The notes under the pieces: model-generated
The model's input: the letters and a program-made list of their open reading frames with translations, nothing else
Database searches by the model: none
What the model was told of the DNA's origin: nothing
In this document: positions 1 through 11,999 of the stretch, in pieces
Layout of the letters: each line of letters begins with the position of its first letter
Numbering within the stretch: position 1 is the first letter of the stretch
Assembly: GCF_036711975.1 (NCBI RefSeq)
Contig: NC_091972.1
Span: forward strand, 35,841,001-35,905,000
DNA: 64,000 bases
Reading direction: 5' to 3'
DNA from: Onthophagus taurus
Lineage: Eukaryota > Arthropoda > Insecta > Coleoptera > Scarabaeidae
Made by a program: the position numbers and the translations under genes

Positions 1-1330
1 CTTGTGGCCTGTTTCAATGTGATGTTTAAATACATTGGAATTATCTTTAGTTTTGTGTTCTCGTATACGAGTCTCCAATTTACGCCCTGTTTGCCCAATA
101 TAAACTGAGTTACAATTGGAACATCCAATTGAATATATGCCACATTCTTTGAAAATATCTTTGTTCTTAATATGGTAGTTGGATAAAAGTCGAACAATCG
201 TGTTATTATTCAAAAATGCCAAGGAAAGATTATATTTAGAAACAATGTGTTTTGCCTGAAAAGTGACATTATTAAGAGGAATGGGCTTATATTTCAAGTT
301 ATTTAGAGTTTTAACATAAAGTGGGTCTCTTTGTTGCTATATTTTGTAAAATAATCTATTAATGATATGTTTTGGGAATTTATTATTATATACAAGCTCA
401 AACACATAGTCAATTTCTTTTATCCTATTCTGTTCGGAGAGGGGATAGTTAAATATTCTATTTATTAAAAATCTAAAATTGGCAAGTTTTTGTGACATAG
501 GATGCTCTGAATCATAAGGAATAGTTGTTGAGATGGTCGATGGTTTCCTATGAATGTTGTATTCAATTTTATCTTTGTCTGTTCTTGTTAAATTTAAGTC
601 TAGAAAATTAAGTTGATTATTTTCTTCAATTTCTATAGTAAATTTAAGGTTCTTATTAACTTTATTCAAATAATTAAAAAAACTCATCAAATTTTCTCGG
701 TTCCCTTCCCAGGTGCAAAAAACGTCGTCGACATATCTCACCCATTTACTAATATTTTTCTTGTGAGGATTAATATTATGTATTAGTCTAAAAAGATATC
801 TGCTAAGAGACCTGATAAAGGCATGCCCATAGGTAAACCTTCCGAGATAAAGTAGTATTCGTTGTTAAATGTACAATAATTTTGAGTGAATATGTGTTTT
901 AAAATGTAATTTAAATGTTCGACGATTGTTTTATTATCTGAAAATGAGTTAAACATTTTAGACGTTATTTCTAATGTTTGGTCAATTGGAACATTTGAGT
1001 AAAGATTAGTGACGTCGAAGGAAACAAGAATTTTGTCTTTTATTTTTAAATCTTTAGTCATTTCTATGAATTATGTGGAATTATCAATGGAATACTTCGG
1101 AGCAAAGTTAATATCCTTAAATATGTTTAAGTTTTTGGGTAGGTGAGTTATTAAAGGAGGTAATAGGTCTAATGGGCATGTTCATTTTGTGAAGCTTTGG
1201 GAGGAAGTATAATTTTGGAATGGTGGGGTTCATACTTATGAAGAATGAGCTGTTAAAATATTTGTAATTGGAATTCTTTAAAAATGGAGTATACTCAACT
1301 AGGGTCTCCTTACATTTATTAATCCTAAAT
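1..1330 (-). mobile_element. Penelope-like element (RT + GIY-YIG), decayed, cut by window edge
   Basis: On the minus strand the fragments read, 5' to 3', as reverse transcriptase fingers (LPKLHK, then RPI and NSPT, about 1260-1080), an RT block with FDVTNLYSNVP and GLPMGMPLSGLLADIF (1061-783), the catalytic RYVDDVF block (741-337), and a GIY-YIG endonuclease (CGIYSIG, VYIGQTGR, TRIREH, about 155-40). RT followed by GIY-YIG is the diagnostic order of endonuclease-positive Penelope-like retroelements. Frame changes near 1065 and 760 and a stop near 337 show the copy is dead. After that stop the frame is open through the GIY-YIG domain to the left edge, so the element continues outside the window. 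A related but distinct PLE lies at 44470-45960. Confidence 0.85.
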
Positions 1331-1486
1331 GCCTAAATGCCTAAATTTCTTCACGTTAAGAAGCACATAGAAAACATAGAAGCCAAGATGAAATCATATT
1401 GCAACTATGTATCTTAACCAGAACTAAACCTCAAACCGCCAAAAAAAAACTATTCTATACAAAACCTCTAAGAAGAAGCTGATTAA

Positions 1487-1600
1487 AAGTATGCAACCAA
1501 TATCACAGTATTCGTATTGCAATCGTACACGACGTCATTATTGAAAGTATGCAACCAATATCACAGTATTTGTATTGCAATACGCATTGAAATTTGGCAT
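1487..1600. repeat. Copy of the TATGCAACCAATATCAC repeat family
   Basis: The word TATGCAACCAATATCACAG occurs twice here about 60 bp apart, each followed by a TATTGCAAT segment, with GACGTCATTATTG between them. The same words form the arms of the palindromic MITE at 54149-54316, so this is a rearranged or truncated member of that family. The rest of 1331-1939 shows no gene. Confidence 0.6.
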
Positions 1601-1939
1601 TGTATAAGCCAAATTTCTGCAGATTTACATGTTTAGAACACTGTTTAGAGTGAGGACGTGGCTCATATTTAAAATAACTGACCAGCGACTGAGTAATTTC
1701 TAATGTTATAATTAATTCGTATATGGGTAGTAAAAACTACCTCTATGTAGTGAGTACAAAAGGATATAAATGTGAGTAGATGATTAAACAGAAACAATAA
1801 CTTTATTAGAATTTCGACTCAAATATATTTGAAGCACAAAATGTCTACTAACGCTAGGATTCGAGATAGCTCTATATTAGCAACAGGCAGAAATGTTTGA
1901 TGTTTTAATTGTGAAGCTTTCTTTACTATATAATATGTA

Positions 1940-3376
1940 AACTCCTAAACAAAATTAACGCACCACTTTATTAAACGTAAATAATTAAATTACTAAGAAT
2001 ATAACAAAATCAAATTAGAATGAACGCTTACAAATAGGGTTTATAAAATTGGTTGAAACGCAAATCAAAATGAGAAAAATGTTTAAACAATCGAATGAAA
2101 GAATCCAGTGTGAAATTAGGACCTTGTAGGTCCTTCTCTACTCCTAATTACCGCATTCATACTCCTTGGCATGCTAGCGATTAAATTTTGAATTGTATCC
2201 TGGGGCGTATTGTCCCATTCTTCAATTACTGCATCCACCAGTTGATTATGGTTGGCAGGTAAAAGTCTACGACCACGGGCCTTTTTTTTAAGATAGTCAC
2301 ATAAGTGTTCTATGGGATTGAGATCGGGACTGTTAGGTGGCCAATCCATGAACTGAATATCAACAGCATGCAAGTAGTCAATAACCTGTCTCACCACGTG
2401 AGGACGTGCATTATCTTTTATGAATATAAAATTAGGACCCAAAAAATTAGCAAATGGTATTACGTGTTCAAGTACGATGTTTTCCAGGTAATAATCCGCA
2501 TTCATAGACCTCGCACGTATAGGAACCAACGTTGTGCGAGCGTCGAAGCAAATGGGTCCCCAAAACATTACAGAGCCGCCACCTCTCCTTGTCTTCGCCA
2601 TACACGCTCACGTCCATCAAGAGATTTTAAGCTAACCCTCGTTTCGTCAGAGAATAAAATGTTTTTCCAATCATTTACAAACCTATGTTGGTGATTTCGG
2701 GCAAAACGCAATCTTTAAACTTTGTGCTCTCTGGTAAATAATGTTTTTTTTGCTGATCTCCTGTTCTTTAATTCGGCTTCATTTAAACGTCTTCTGATTG
2801 TTCGAGACGATATTGCAACATTACGAACCTCTAGTAACTGATATTTTAACACATTACTAGTGATTGTCCGATTTCTAAGAGCGGGTACTCGCAGAAAACG
2901 GTCATCCCTTTGGTTGGTACATCGTTTTCGTCCTTGGCCTGATCTTCGAATGTGAGATCCAGTTTCGATAAACCATCTAATCATACGACTTATGCTGGAA
3001 TGACTCCTTCCTAACACATTGGCAACATGTAACGCATCGAGTACCCCTCATCCAGCAGAGTTGATGCTCGTACTGCCTCTTCCACCGATACACTGGTAGA
3101 TGAAACTGTAAACACCTATGTGAAAATCAATCACACGCCAAAGCTTCACTCTTACAGAAAAGTTGTCTAAACCGTAACTTTTTGAAGAGTTTTAATCAAA
3201 AGCGATTTTAACTACGGTTTATAAACAACCTTAAAAACAAAGTATTCGTTGTCAATATCTGTTTTAAATGTCAAAGAAGATCCATAGCCTACTAGCAGTA
3301 AAGCTAATAAAATACAACTCATTAATTAAAAAATACTAGAAAAATGTAAGTGGTGCGTTAATTTTGTCCAGGACTT
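1940..3376 (-). mobile_element. Tc1/Bari-like DNA transposon with TIRs and TA target duplication
   Basis: Inverted ends match over about 30 bp: the left end after TA at 1938-1939 and the reverse complement of the right end before TA at 3377-3378 share ACAAAATTAACGCACCACTT and differ at a few of the first bases. The 1437-bp length and the internal Tc1-type transposase on the minus strand fit a once-autonomous element. The TIR ...TCCTGGACAAAATTA resembles the Bari group of Tc1 elements, which is an inference from memory of that group. Confidence 0.88.
2116..3017 (-). pseudogene. Tc1-type DD34E transposase, frameshifted
   Basis: The N-terminal part (3017-2715) has the paired helix-turn-helix region of Tc1 transposases (SSISRMIRWF, SGQGRKR, SSRTIRRRL). 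The first catalytic aspartate lies in FSDETRV in another frame near 2660. The C-terminal part (2601-2116) has GGGSVMFWG, the second aspartate in DNARPH, and the glutamate in SPDLNPIEH, spaced as D34E. All catalytic residues are present, but the reading frame changes between 2715 and 2600 (near the RVWRRQGE segment), so no functional protein can be made from this copy. Confidence 0.85.
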
Positions 3377-3378
3377 TA

Positions 3379-5591
3379 TATATGTATTATGTTTTATTAA
3401 ACTAAAACCATCAGACGTTTGTGAGGTTAGAACTAGCAATTGCTACCTTATTTACCTATAACCAAGCAATGAATGAAATTCTTTGGTAAGGTTGAACACA
3501 TTAATATACAATTGTAAATTTACATTTAAAATCAATAATAATCTGATTTAACTGGTTTGAGAAAATTTGACACGTAAACGCCTAATATATTTGCCTGAAT
3601 ATATTCCGAGCAGAGGATATTCAATGAACGACGGGAAATCGGGTATTGTATTCGTTCTTTTTTAATACTAAGGTATTTTAGGAATATATTACCTAAAACG
3701 ACATAAGAAAAACGTTCTTCAATTCTTACAAAACATAATAATATCAAAGTTGTGAATATATGAATATACTTGAATAAATTTTTTAACAAAAATGTTAATA
3801 TTTTTGGAACCAGATAACTTTTTCTAATTGTGCTAGTATTGTTAATTAGGTTTTCGTGTTTTCATGAAAAATAAAAATCAATACAATGAGGTAATGGGAA
3901 CGTTAATGTTTAGATAAATGAATAAATAGTAAATATTGAAGCTTTTTCTTGTCTATTACTTAGCCATTAAATTGTCGGTAGAATATTTACGATTTTAAAT
4001 TACCCATGAAATAGACGTTAGAAATGTTGAAAGTGATCATAAATTTTCAATCCGTTAAATTTGATACAAAATATAAAAATTTTCTTGCAAATTTTTAAAA
4101 GAAATTATTTAAAATATCAATTCGAATTATAAATCATCATTTTTATTAATTTATCTTTAATTTTATCATTAAAAGAAAAATAATCCTCTACAATTTTCTC
4201 TTCATAACGCTTTTTAATCGTGAGGTTACTTCGAGGTCGTTTCTATTACAAATTGACCCAACAGAGAAGAAAGTCTTTCAGTCGCACCGGTGATATTAAG
4301 CGGTAAAAGTATCGTCAACGGTACACTTCCTACTTCTTTCTCTCTACATCCATTAGTGTTTCGCACAATGCGAAATAAATTACGGTGGGTTGGGTTCATA
4401 CAATTAATTAAATACGATTTAAATTGAAAAGTTATTACTTTTTTATTACAATTTAATTGATTTTTATAATTAATTGTTAAAGTCAAATTGTATTTTGTGA
4501 TCTAATTATGAGTCGGTTATTAATTTCATCAAATCAATTATCAGTTTTGATAATTTCTATTCTCGTCGTTTAAGAGAAATTCTTACTGTTAAAGGTTCTT
4601 ACTTGAGATGGATCAAGTAAGGCCTAAATTTAAAGAATAATTTGAAATGATTTGAGGATAAATACCTTTGATTTTCTTAAACCAGATAAGAAGAAGTTCA
4701 AAAAGGCCGAGCCCAATCTATAAACGGTAGAATACTCGTCAGTATAGATGTAATGATGGAGAAAATAAAGAGGACTTAAGTTGCTAATTGACCACTACCG
4801 CGTTCTGTCAGCTCGGCGTAAAGCAGTTTTCTAAATTCATAGTGTTGTATTATCTGTAATTATTAACCAACACTTCCGCGAGTATGGATATACTTAAGTT
4901 GTTGATTCTGGTAGTGATAGTAGAAATGGAGGAAAATGTGGAAACGATTAATGCATAGATAATTCTACCACTTGTTTTTGCATCTTTTGTAAGAAAAGTG
5001 ATGGATATTTCAAGATATATCAATAGATGTTTTACGACCTTGATTAAACTTACGATAAAGAATACAACATTTCGTCAAAAAAGCGGATTCGAGGATCTAT
5101 GGAACTGGAGATATGATAAACGGTGATGTTGAACTCTAGTGTACTGTAATTAACTCAGGGTGTATCAACAATAAAACAATATAATATCAACAATTATTTT
5201 TATCTATTGAATTTTAATTTCATTATTCATTTTCAACCATTCAATATCACCTTTTATATTAGATTACTTTTGGTGTTGATTTTATAGCGTTTCTACTATA
5301 ACTTTGTATTCCATCAGATGTCGCCATATTTAATATATCAAATGTGTATTTCAATATCTTGCTTGAATACATTCCTCGTGTATGAGCCTGGATGGTCATG
5401 GATGCTCATAACAAATCTTTCTGTCTTGCTATCTATCTTGTCCCACTGTTGCTTTGGTAACAAGGACTTTTCTGGCAAATGGGTGAAACAAGTAAACTAT
5501 AGCAATTCCAATGCAAAAGGAAGATAAAGAACAGGTTCTAATACAAAAAACAAGCTTCGGCACTATATAGCACCTCTTCAATGCCCTGATA
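3379..5591. other. AT-rich interval with no recognisable gene
   Basis: No open frame here shows recognisable motifs or plausible exon borders. The minus-strand frame at 4226-4486 (86 codons) has a non-random looking C-terminal half (CREKEVGSVPL) but no family was recognised. Nothing else is supported. Confidence 0.5.
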
Positions 5592-5593
5592 TA

Positions 5594-7287
5594 CAGGTGT
5601 CCCGCAACGATTGTATAATACTGCATCAGCGTATTCTCTGATCGAAAACAGACAAGAAAAGTCTAATAAACATAGATCCGAAAATGGACCAATTTCGAGA
5701 TATTCAAAGTTTTAGTTTCATAAGCTGACCTATTGTAAACATCATTAATTCTAACGATTTAGATGCAGTAATTATATGATTACCATGGTTACGATGGTTA
5801 AGATAAAGTTTAATAAATAATAAGATAATATTAAGTTAATTAATACAGTTCATTAATAATTTAACAAAACAAGTAACAAAGATTGTCAAAGAAAATCGTT
5901 CAACCAGCATAAAAACAACGAATATTTAACAAATTGGAAAAGATTCATGTCATAATAAATGTTCAATATGCGCACCATTTACTTCTAAACACAAACGGAT
6001 ACGTTTTCTAAATGAACTTCTAATGCGTTCAAAGATACCAGGAATTTGTTTTACTGTGTCAAATGCGTTACTAATTTTATTCTTCAAATCCTGCACATTT
6101 TGAACGTCTTCAGAATAAACAATTTGTTTTAAATGTCCCCAAAACCAAAAATCTAACGGATTTAAATCTGGTGAACGAGGTGGCCACGGGACAGGACCTC
6201 CTCGGCCAATCCACTTATTGCCAAATCTGTTATTTAAGTATGCTCGAGTAGCGCGTGCATAATGTGCTGGTGCTCCATCGTGCATAAAGTAGCAATCTTC
6301 TAGAATTTGTTGAGGTAATTCATCAAATGCCTCTGTAAGGTCATTTTGTAAAAAATGTATGTAGGCATCGGCTGTCAATCTCTTTGGAAGAAAAAATGGA
6401 CCTAATAACTGATCACCTATAACTCCAGCCCATACATTAACACTGAATCGCCACTGATGATGAGTTTCTAGTATTGCATGGGGATTTTCATCGCTCCAAA
6501 CGTGCGCATTATGAATATTAAAAATTCCGCTTTGAGTAAATGTTGCTTCATCCGTAAATACAATGTTTATGGGAAAGTCGACGTTTACTACGTCTTCCTG
6601 TATGGCCCACCTACAAAAAAATCTCTCTTTTTTCGCCATCATTTTCTGTTAGAACTTGAACGGTGTTGTAATGATAAGGATAAAGCAACTGCTCCCTTAA
6701 AATGCGGTGAACGGTTGTTTTGTTAATGTTTTCTTGTGCAGAAATTCTTCTAATGCTGGTTGAGGCATTTTCATCGACTCTTCTCAAAACTGCTTCTTCT
6801 AATTCCACCGGCCTTGTGTAATGTCTCTCCGTGGAATAGCTGTGGGTTACGCTTCCCGTTTCTTTTAATCTGAGAAATAGTCTGCTAAAGGTGTGACTAT
6901 TAGGCAATCGTCTGTTCGGGAACCGTAATGACGAGCTGCTAACGACGCATTTCCATCAGCTAGTCCGTAACAATACACCATATCCGCCATCTCTTCCTTG
7001 GAGTAATTATACTTAATAGTTTTATTAAATTAAATAGTAAAATAATAATTTCGTGAAGTATTATTATTTTTTTTTGATTAGACAACTTATCGTAATCGTA
7101 GTAACGACTTAATTATTATAAAAACAAATTTAAATTCATGATGTTAACAATATCAACTTATGAAACTAAATCTTTGAATATCTCGAAAATGGTCCATTTT
7201 CGGACCTATGTTTATTAGGCTTTTTTTGTTTATTTTTGATCATAGAATACGCTGATGCAGTTTTGTACAATCGTTGCGGGACACCTG
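5594..7287 (-). mobile_element. DD41D mariner-family transposon, nearly complete
   Basis: Both ends begin CAGGTGTCCCGCAACGATTG inside a TA duplication (TA at 5592-5593 and 7288-7289). The inverted repeats remain similar for about 135 bp, through ATAAACATAG, CCGAAAATGGACC and TTCGAGATATTCAAAG. Length is 1694 bp. The minus-strand transposase has the catalytic spacing of the DD41D (rosa/Visitor-type) branch of the IS630-Tc1-mariner superfamily. The long, well-kept TIRs suggest fairly recent insertion compared with other elements here. Confidence 0.9.
5950..7010 (-). pseudogene. DD41D transposase with two frameshifts
   Basis: Reading from about 7010 down: an N-terminal segment (KEEMADMVYCYG, NASLAARHY), a frame change near 6925, then FPNRRLPNSHTFSRLF and STSIRRISAQ (helix-turn-helix region), a second frame change in an A-run near 6630, then the catalytic part with VFTDEATF, FMHDGAPAHY and SPDLNPLDFWFWGHLK. 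Counting from D of HDGAPAHY to D of NPLD gives 41 intervening residues, hence DD41D. Apart from the two single-base frame changes the reading is continuous to the stop near 5950, about 350 codons. The protein would cut and join DNA at TA sites if intact. Confidence 0.85.
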
Positions 7288-7889
7288 TATATGTTCCATG
7301 TAATATTATGTATTCCTCTGCCTCCTTTTTTGCACTAGAAATGGTATCATATCTATTTCATCCACCTTATCTTGAGATTTATCAGTTCAGTATTCGTTCA
7401 GTGGATCAATCCAAAGCTGTACTTAATGACACCATCACGCATTTAAGCATTTATTGCTAGTGCTGTATTTATCCTTACGGGTTAGTTATCATGATCCTTC
7501 TCTTTTTCTCAACCTCGTCGTCACTATGCTGTTCTTCTATACTTACAAAAGTACCGATAAATGGTATGTAATAAAGATAAAATTGAGAATGATGACATTT
7601 CATAACAACCGGATTACTTGGTTTAAAACCCAGTAGTTGAAAACGATACGAAGTATTGATCACGATATTTCCGATAGTGAAAATTTGTAGACGTTATTTT
7701 GTCAAAAATCAGGCAAGATTACTGTGATAATTATCTTACGTTGAATAACGAAGGAAATAAAGATAATATTGTTATCGTACAATGACCAGAACACTATTAC
7801 TATAAATTCCTAAAATTAGGTACTCGTTGTAATAGCTATCTTATGATTTTTAAAGCAATTTACATTCATGTGAGTTGTGAGTCAAAGTT

Positions 7890-9960
7890 AGGTGCTGTTT
7901 AGTACCGTAGAATATGATCTCCTGTTGAAATGGTGTGTTTGCAAAAGAAAAGCGGAGTTTATGGAATTCATTCCAAGGCATCAACTGGATGTATTCCTTA
8001 TCACTAAGATTCGCCAGCCACTTTCCAACCGTCTGAACGATCTAACCGCAGTTTTTGCCCAAAGGGGAACAATCATCCTAGCCGAGGATAACACTTCGAA
8101 AAAGAACCACCATATCTATCAACAAAGGAGACTCGAACGACTTCAAGATTGCCCTATAGTTTCTATGCTATCCCGAAGTTGACGACGCGACGGACCATAT
8201 AGACCCCAACAAAATAATCGACACAACCCATCAATACAATGATGCTGTACGCAAAACCTATCGGATACATGCAGGACAACCTCTGATTGGAGACTTATTG
8301 GAGAGGGCTTCCGTTCAAGACAGTAGATTATTTTCAAAGTTATCAAGAACGTGATACGCGAAAAAAATTGAAAAAGAAAGCATCATCGAGTATAACCGGC
8401 TCATGTGAATGCTATGGTTTCCATGTAAAAACTCGTATACCCGTTGGAATAAAGTTATTGAACGGTTTGCCGAAAGTCAAAAAAACTTTTGTAGAACCAT
8501 ATTAATACTAAAAAATGGGAAAACGACGATGCTTCCAAACATTAACTAGTATTAGTTTATTTTTCGAAAACAAGATAGTTCTTATTAAACTAAAATTAGA
8601 ACTAAAACTAGAACTAACACTAGAAACTTTCGGGTTTTGCCGTGCGTCTTTTTTTGGCATCCGAAACGTCAAACCTTTTATTTTTATTAAAAGACGCACG
8701 GCAAAACCCGAAAGTTTCTAGTGTTAGTTCTAGTTTTAGTTCTAATTTTAGTTTAATTCACACCGGCCGTGAAAGCCTAGTACTTATAAGATAGTTCTTT
8801 TTCTTACAATCAGGATAAAAAGGACTGTATAACCAAGCGGGTACCACAAACACCTGATTAATTTGGGATCTCATACACAATTCGGTAACGTCCATACCAG
8901 TTCAAACCAGAGCGCCAGGATACCGCTGGTTCAACCAAAGATCCACCTACCAATCAAGCAAGATCACTATTGAATAACGGATGAACTAGAAAAGGATATC
9001 ATCCACCGTACCCACAACACGACACAGTATTCTAACTTATCCACCAAGCATATCACTAAATAATTCAACCGTTATACATACACGAGTTGTTTTTTCTGAC
9101 GCGGTTAAACCTATTCTATGAAGTGTATGAAGATGCCATCTTCTTGCGCATTTTTCAACTGAATTTGGCCAACCTTACACAAAAGAACATTATAAATCAA
9201 TCCCGAACATTCTCTATCGGGATCGTAATAGCGAGAGTGCTACAAGGGTCAACAATCCTCCTCACTTTTGTCTACATCTTCACTATGAATCTGTCAGAAC
9301 AATCAAATATCTCTTTGCGGTGTACGTGGAGAACACTTTGGTTCAATCGGGAGAATAAAACATAATTGACAGATATTTACAAGAAGATGAACTGGAGATG
9401 AAAACATGGCATGTAGCGTTCAAATTTTAGATCCATCCAGGAAAAAGTACTAGATTCTTTTTCACGATTAAAATAAAACAGGATTGTACGGTCAACTCTG
9501 CAATCAGAGTGGTGAGGATAGCCAAGTACCATGCACACTCAATTAGTTTAAATTGACGAAGGTTCATAGGTAAAGCATCTTAGAATCTATGTAATAACCG
9601 TATCCAACTTGGTGATGTAGGTGGACGACGTCTACATCTTCACACGATCGTGGAAAGAAATCGAAATCGGAAGATTGCCGCATAAAACCAAATATAATTC
9701 GACAATTGCTTATAGTCTTTTACAAAGCATTTACAAAGGTAGAGTAATTTGAATTTATTATCAGACTAACAATAATCATGTATGTACTTTGTAAGCAACC
9801 ACGGCAGATTGCTAAATGTACTTTAAAACCGAGTGCTTCTCAAAGCCCTTAACCCCGCTTGGTTTGTACGGAGTAACATCGAAATCTTTTTACCTCGAGA
9901 ATCATAAAGAAGATATTTGCCAACGCTAGAGACCATCCCATTGTACTTGCTAAGAAAGTT
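7890..9960 (+). mobile_element. Jockey-clade-like LINE remnant, heavily decayed
   Basis: The stretch 7930-8050 reads KRKAEFMEFIPRHQLDVFLI, matching the start of the apurinic endonuclease of Jockey-type LINEs (the family has KxxELxxFLxxHxIDVxLISE). Around 9200-9300 a reverse-transcriptase piece reads SIGIVIARVLQGSTILLTFVYI, corresponding to the RT block with PQGSxLxPxLFxIY. About 9365-9480 there is a piece like the conserved W-x-V-x-NPGK segment (WHVAF, IHPGKS). Many stops and frame changes interrupt it. It is broken at 8584-8787 by a fold-back insertion with a 12-bp target duplication. Clade assignment is tentative. Confidence 0.55.
8584..8787. repeat. Fold-back insertion of PLE-tail type, 12-bp target duplication
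   Basis: Two arms of about 70 bp (about 8584-8652 and 8690-8757) are nearly perfect inverse complements. They carry AAACTAAAATTAGAACTA, ACACTAGAAACTTTCGGG and TTTTGCCGTGCGTCTTTT. The spacer contains GGCATCCGAAACGTC. The flanks carry AAGATAGTTCTT at 8572-8583 and 8788-8799, a 12-bp direct repeat that looks like a target duplication. The GGCATCCGAAA and GTGTTAGTT...TAGTTTAATT words recur in the tail behind the GIY-YIG domain of the PLE at 44470-45960, so this is probably PLE-derived. Confidence 0.75.
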
Positions 9961-10679
9961 GTGCGCTATGATCCTACGATCATAAGTGATGATCTGACGT
10001 ACAGGAGATATTGGAAAGTGAACTGAGCAACGTTCTTTCTAATAATCAACAATAATGAAGTTTTCGTTGGTAAACAGGTGAATCAAGTAACTTATAGGTA
10101 TGAAGATACTTCAAAAAACGTTGAAGACATCTTCGTATCCAAAATATTTTATTAGTATATTATATTATAATTCATTTATTTTGTGTTTTTTAGTGAGCTA
10201 TTTGTGTTCGTCAAACTACCTGCAGCTTGGTGGGCCCCCAGTGTTCGCATCCATGGTCAAAGTGATAATGTTGAGGGTACTAAGAATATTATCAGTGAAA
10301 AAAATTCCATTGTAACTCCATAATAGTGGTCACATTTGGAAAATAATTCGAGGATCATTTCGAAGAACAAAAAAGTACATCTTATTACATCAAAATATAG
10401 CTACTCATAGGCTAAGGTTTTAAGTAAATCTTTTGTTATAAGTTGAACACGTTTGAAATTTGTTAACTAATGAGTTTTAATTTTGATTGTTTCCGATGGC
10501 TTTTCAATGTCCGTTTAATACTTTCTTCAAAATGTTGCTAAATGAGGGATATATTTAATAATTGCACGTGAAGGGTGTGACTCGGAATTTCCACTTCATC
10601 ACTATATGACACCTTTTCAATTCCAGATTTCGTAATTAAGTAGTAACAGTATATCTGATAGCTGAATCCTAGACAAAAC
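9961..10679. other. No recognised gene
   Basis: The + strand reading at about 9901-10026 is free of stops and reads like protein (NARDHPIVLAKKV, SDDLTYRRYWK), but no family was recognised. The rest shows nothing. Confidence 0.4.
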
Positions 10680-10929
10680 AAAGTTTTGCACAAAGCTAGA
10701 CTATCCTCATAATCATAATCATAATCTTTATTGTGCTATAAGATAGTTCTCTTACACTCGTCAGTTCAATTTACAGGTTCACATTTACTTACTAAGAAGC
10801 CAAGAAATGTGTCAGTTTACGTTTCATGGTAAGAAACGGACTTCTGACATTCAACGGCAACTTATTAAATAGCTTTTGATCCTTGTGGACTTGTCGCAGT
10901 CTTTGTGGAAAAAATTGGGGTCTTACCCC

Positions 10930-11940
10930 TGAAACACTGTACTGGCTCTATGTGACTGTGGTTAGACCTATGTCACATACAGAGCAGCAGCCTGGTATAG
11001 GAAACTCCGACAGACATCAGTTATCAGTAAACTTTCACGAATTCAACAAGTAGCTTGATTGGCAATCTCTGGTGCGATAAGCACAACGCCAACTCTAGCA
11101 ATGAACGTTCTGCTTGGCCTATCTCCTCTGCATTTGCATATAGAGAAAGTGGCTAGAACAACCATTTACAGATTTAAACAATATGCTCAAAACTGTTCCG
11201 ACATGTGCTACCAATGGGCTGTGGAAGACATTATAAGCAGGATAGATACTATAAGCTGCTAGATACCAAATTATACTGCATGAGCGACAGTCCTGGATCG
11301 AAAATGAAAATTCTTTGGTTCAGGCAGACATTTGCTTGTACACAGATGGATCAAAACGCCTGAAGGGGTAGGAGCAGGAGTATACTGCCAGACACCTCGA
11401 ATTAAGCAAGCTTACAGCCTGGGCACGTACTGTACTGTATTCCAGGCGGAAGTATTTGCTTTTGACATGGGTGCTAAAATCCTTCTTGAAAGAGGGGTGA
11501 AGAACATGACAGTACGAATTTTCTCAGGCAGTCAAGTCGCTCTCCAGGCGCTGCAAGCCGTGAAAACGGTGTCGTCTCTGGTTAATGATTATAAGAAAAC
11601 GTTAAACATACTGAGTTGTGATAACAGAGTTTTTCTTATCTGGGTCCCGGGTCACTCTGGGGTTGCTGGCAATGAAGCGGCAGATGAGCTAGCACGAGAG
11701 GTCAGCGCTAAAGCGTTTGTGGGGCCGGAACCAGCAGTTGGTGTATCATTTGCGATGGCCAAATATAGGATTGGACTGTGGACATAAAAGTTCTGATGGG
11801 TGTCTTTACTGGGCACTGCCGATTAAAAGCACACCTCAATTTGTTGGGTTTAGCCGACGATGTTGAATGCCGACTATGTGCGGAGGAAGCAGAGAGGGTT
11901 GAGCATGTTTTATGCACTGGCCGTTAACCGTATGAGATTC
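10930..11940 (+). mobile_element. LINE 3' half: RT C-terminus, RNase H and Cys/His knuckle (I/R1/LOA group)
   Basis: About 11010-11260 reads like the post-RT region of LINEs with an RNase H domain (RIQQVA, AISGAISTTPT, LLGLSPLHLHIEK). About 11332-11790 is the RNase H domain: VGAGVYC, an AEVFAFDMGAK helix, and WVPGHSGVAGNEAADELA carrying the catalytic His/Asp region. A downstream frame (about 11780-11930) reads LMGVFTGHCRLKAHL and ECRLCAEEAERVEHVLC, a Cys-Cys-His-Cys knuckle. Frame changes near 11790 and stops near 11270 and 11925 show decay. RT followed by RNase H places it in the I, R1, LOA or related groups rather than CR1/RTE. Confidence 0.75.
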
Positions 11941-11999
11941 TCGATTTTTGGGTAGCAGTTTATCTCCTCAAAGGATCTGAATAACCTTACACCGAGCAA

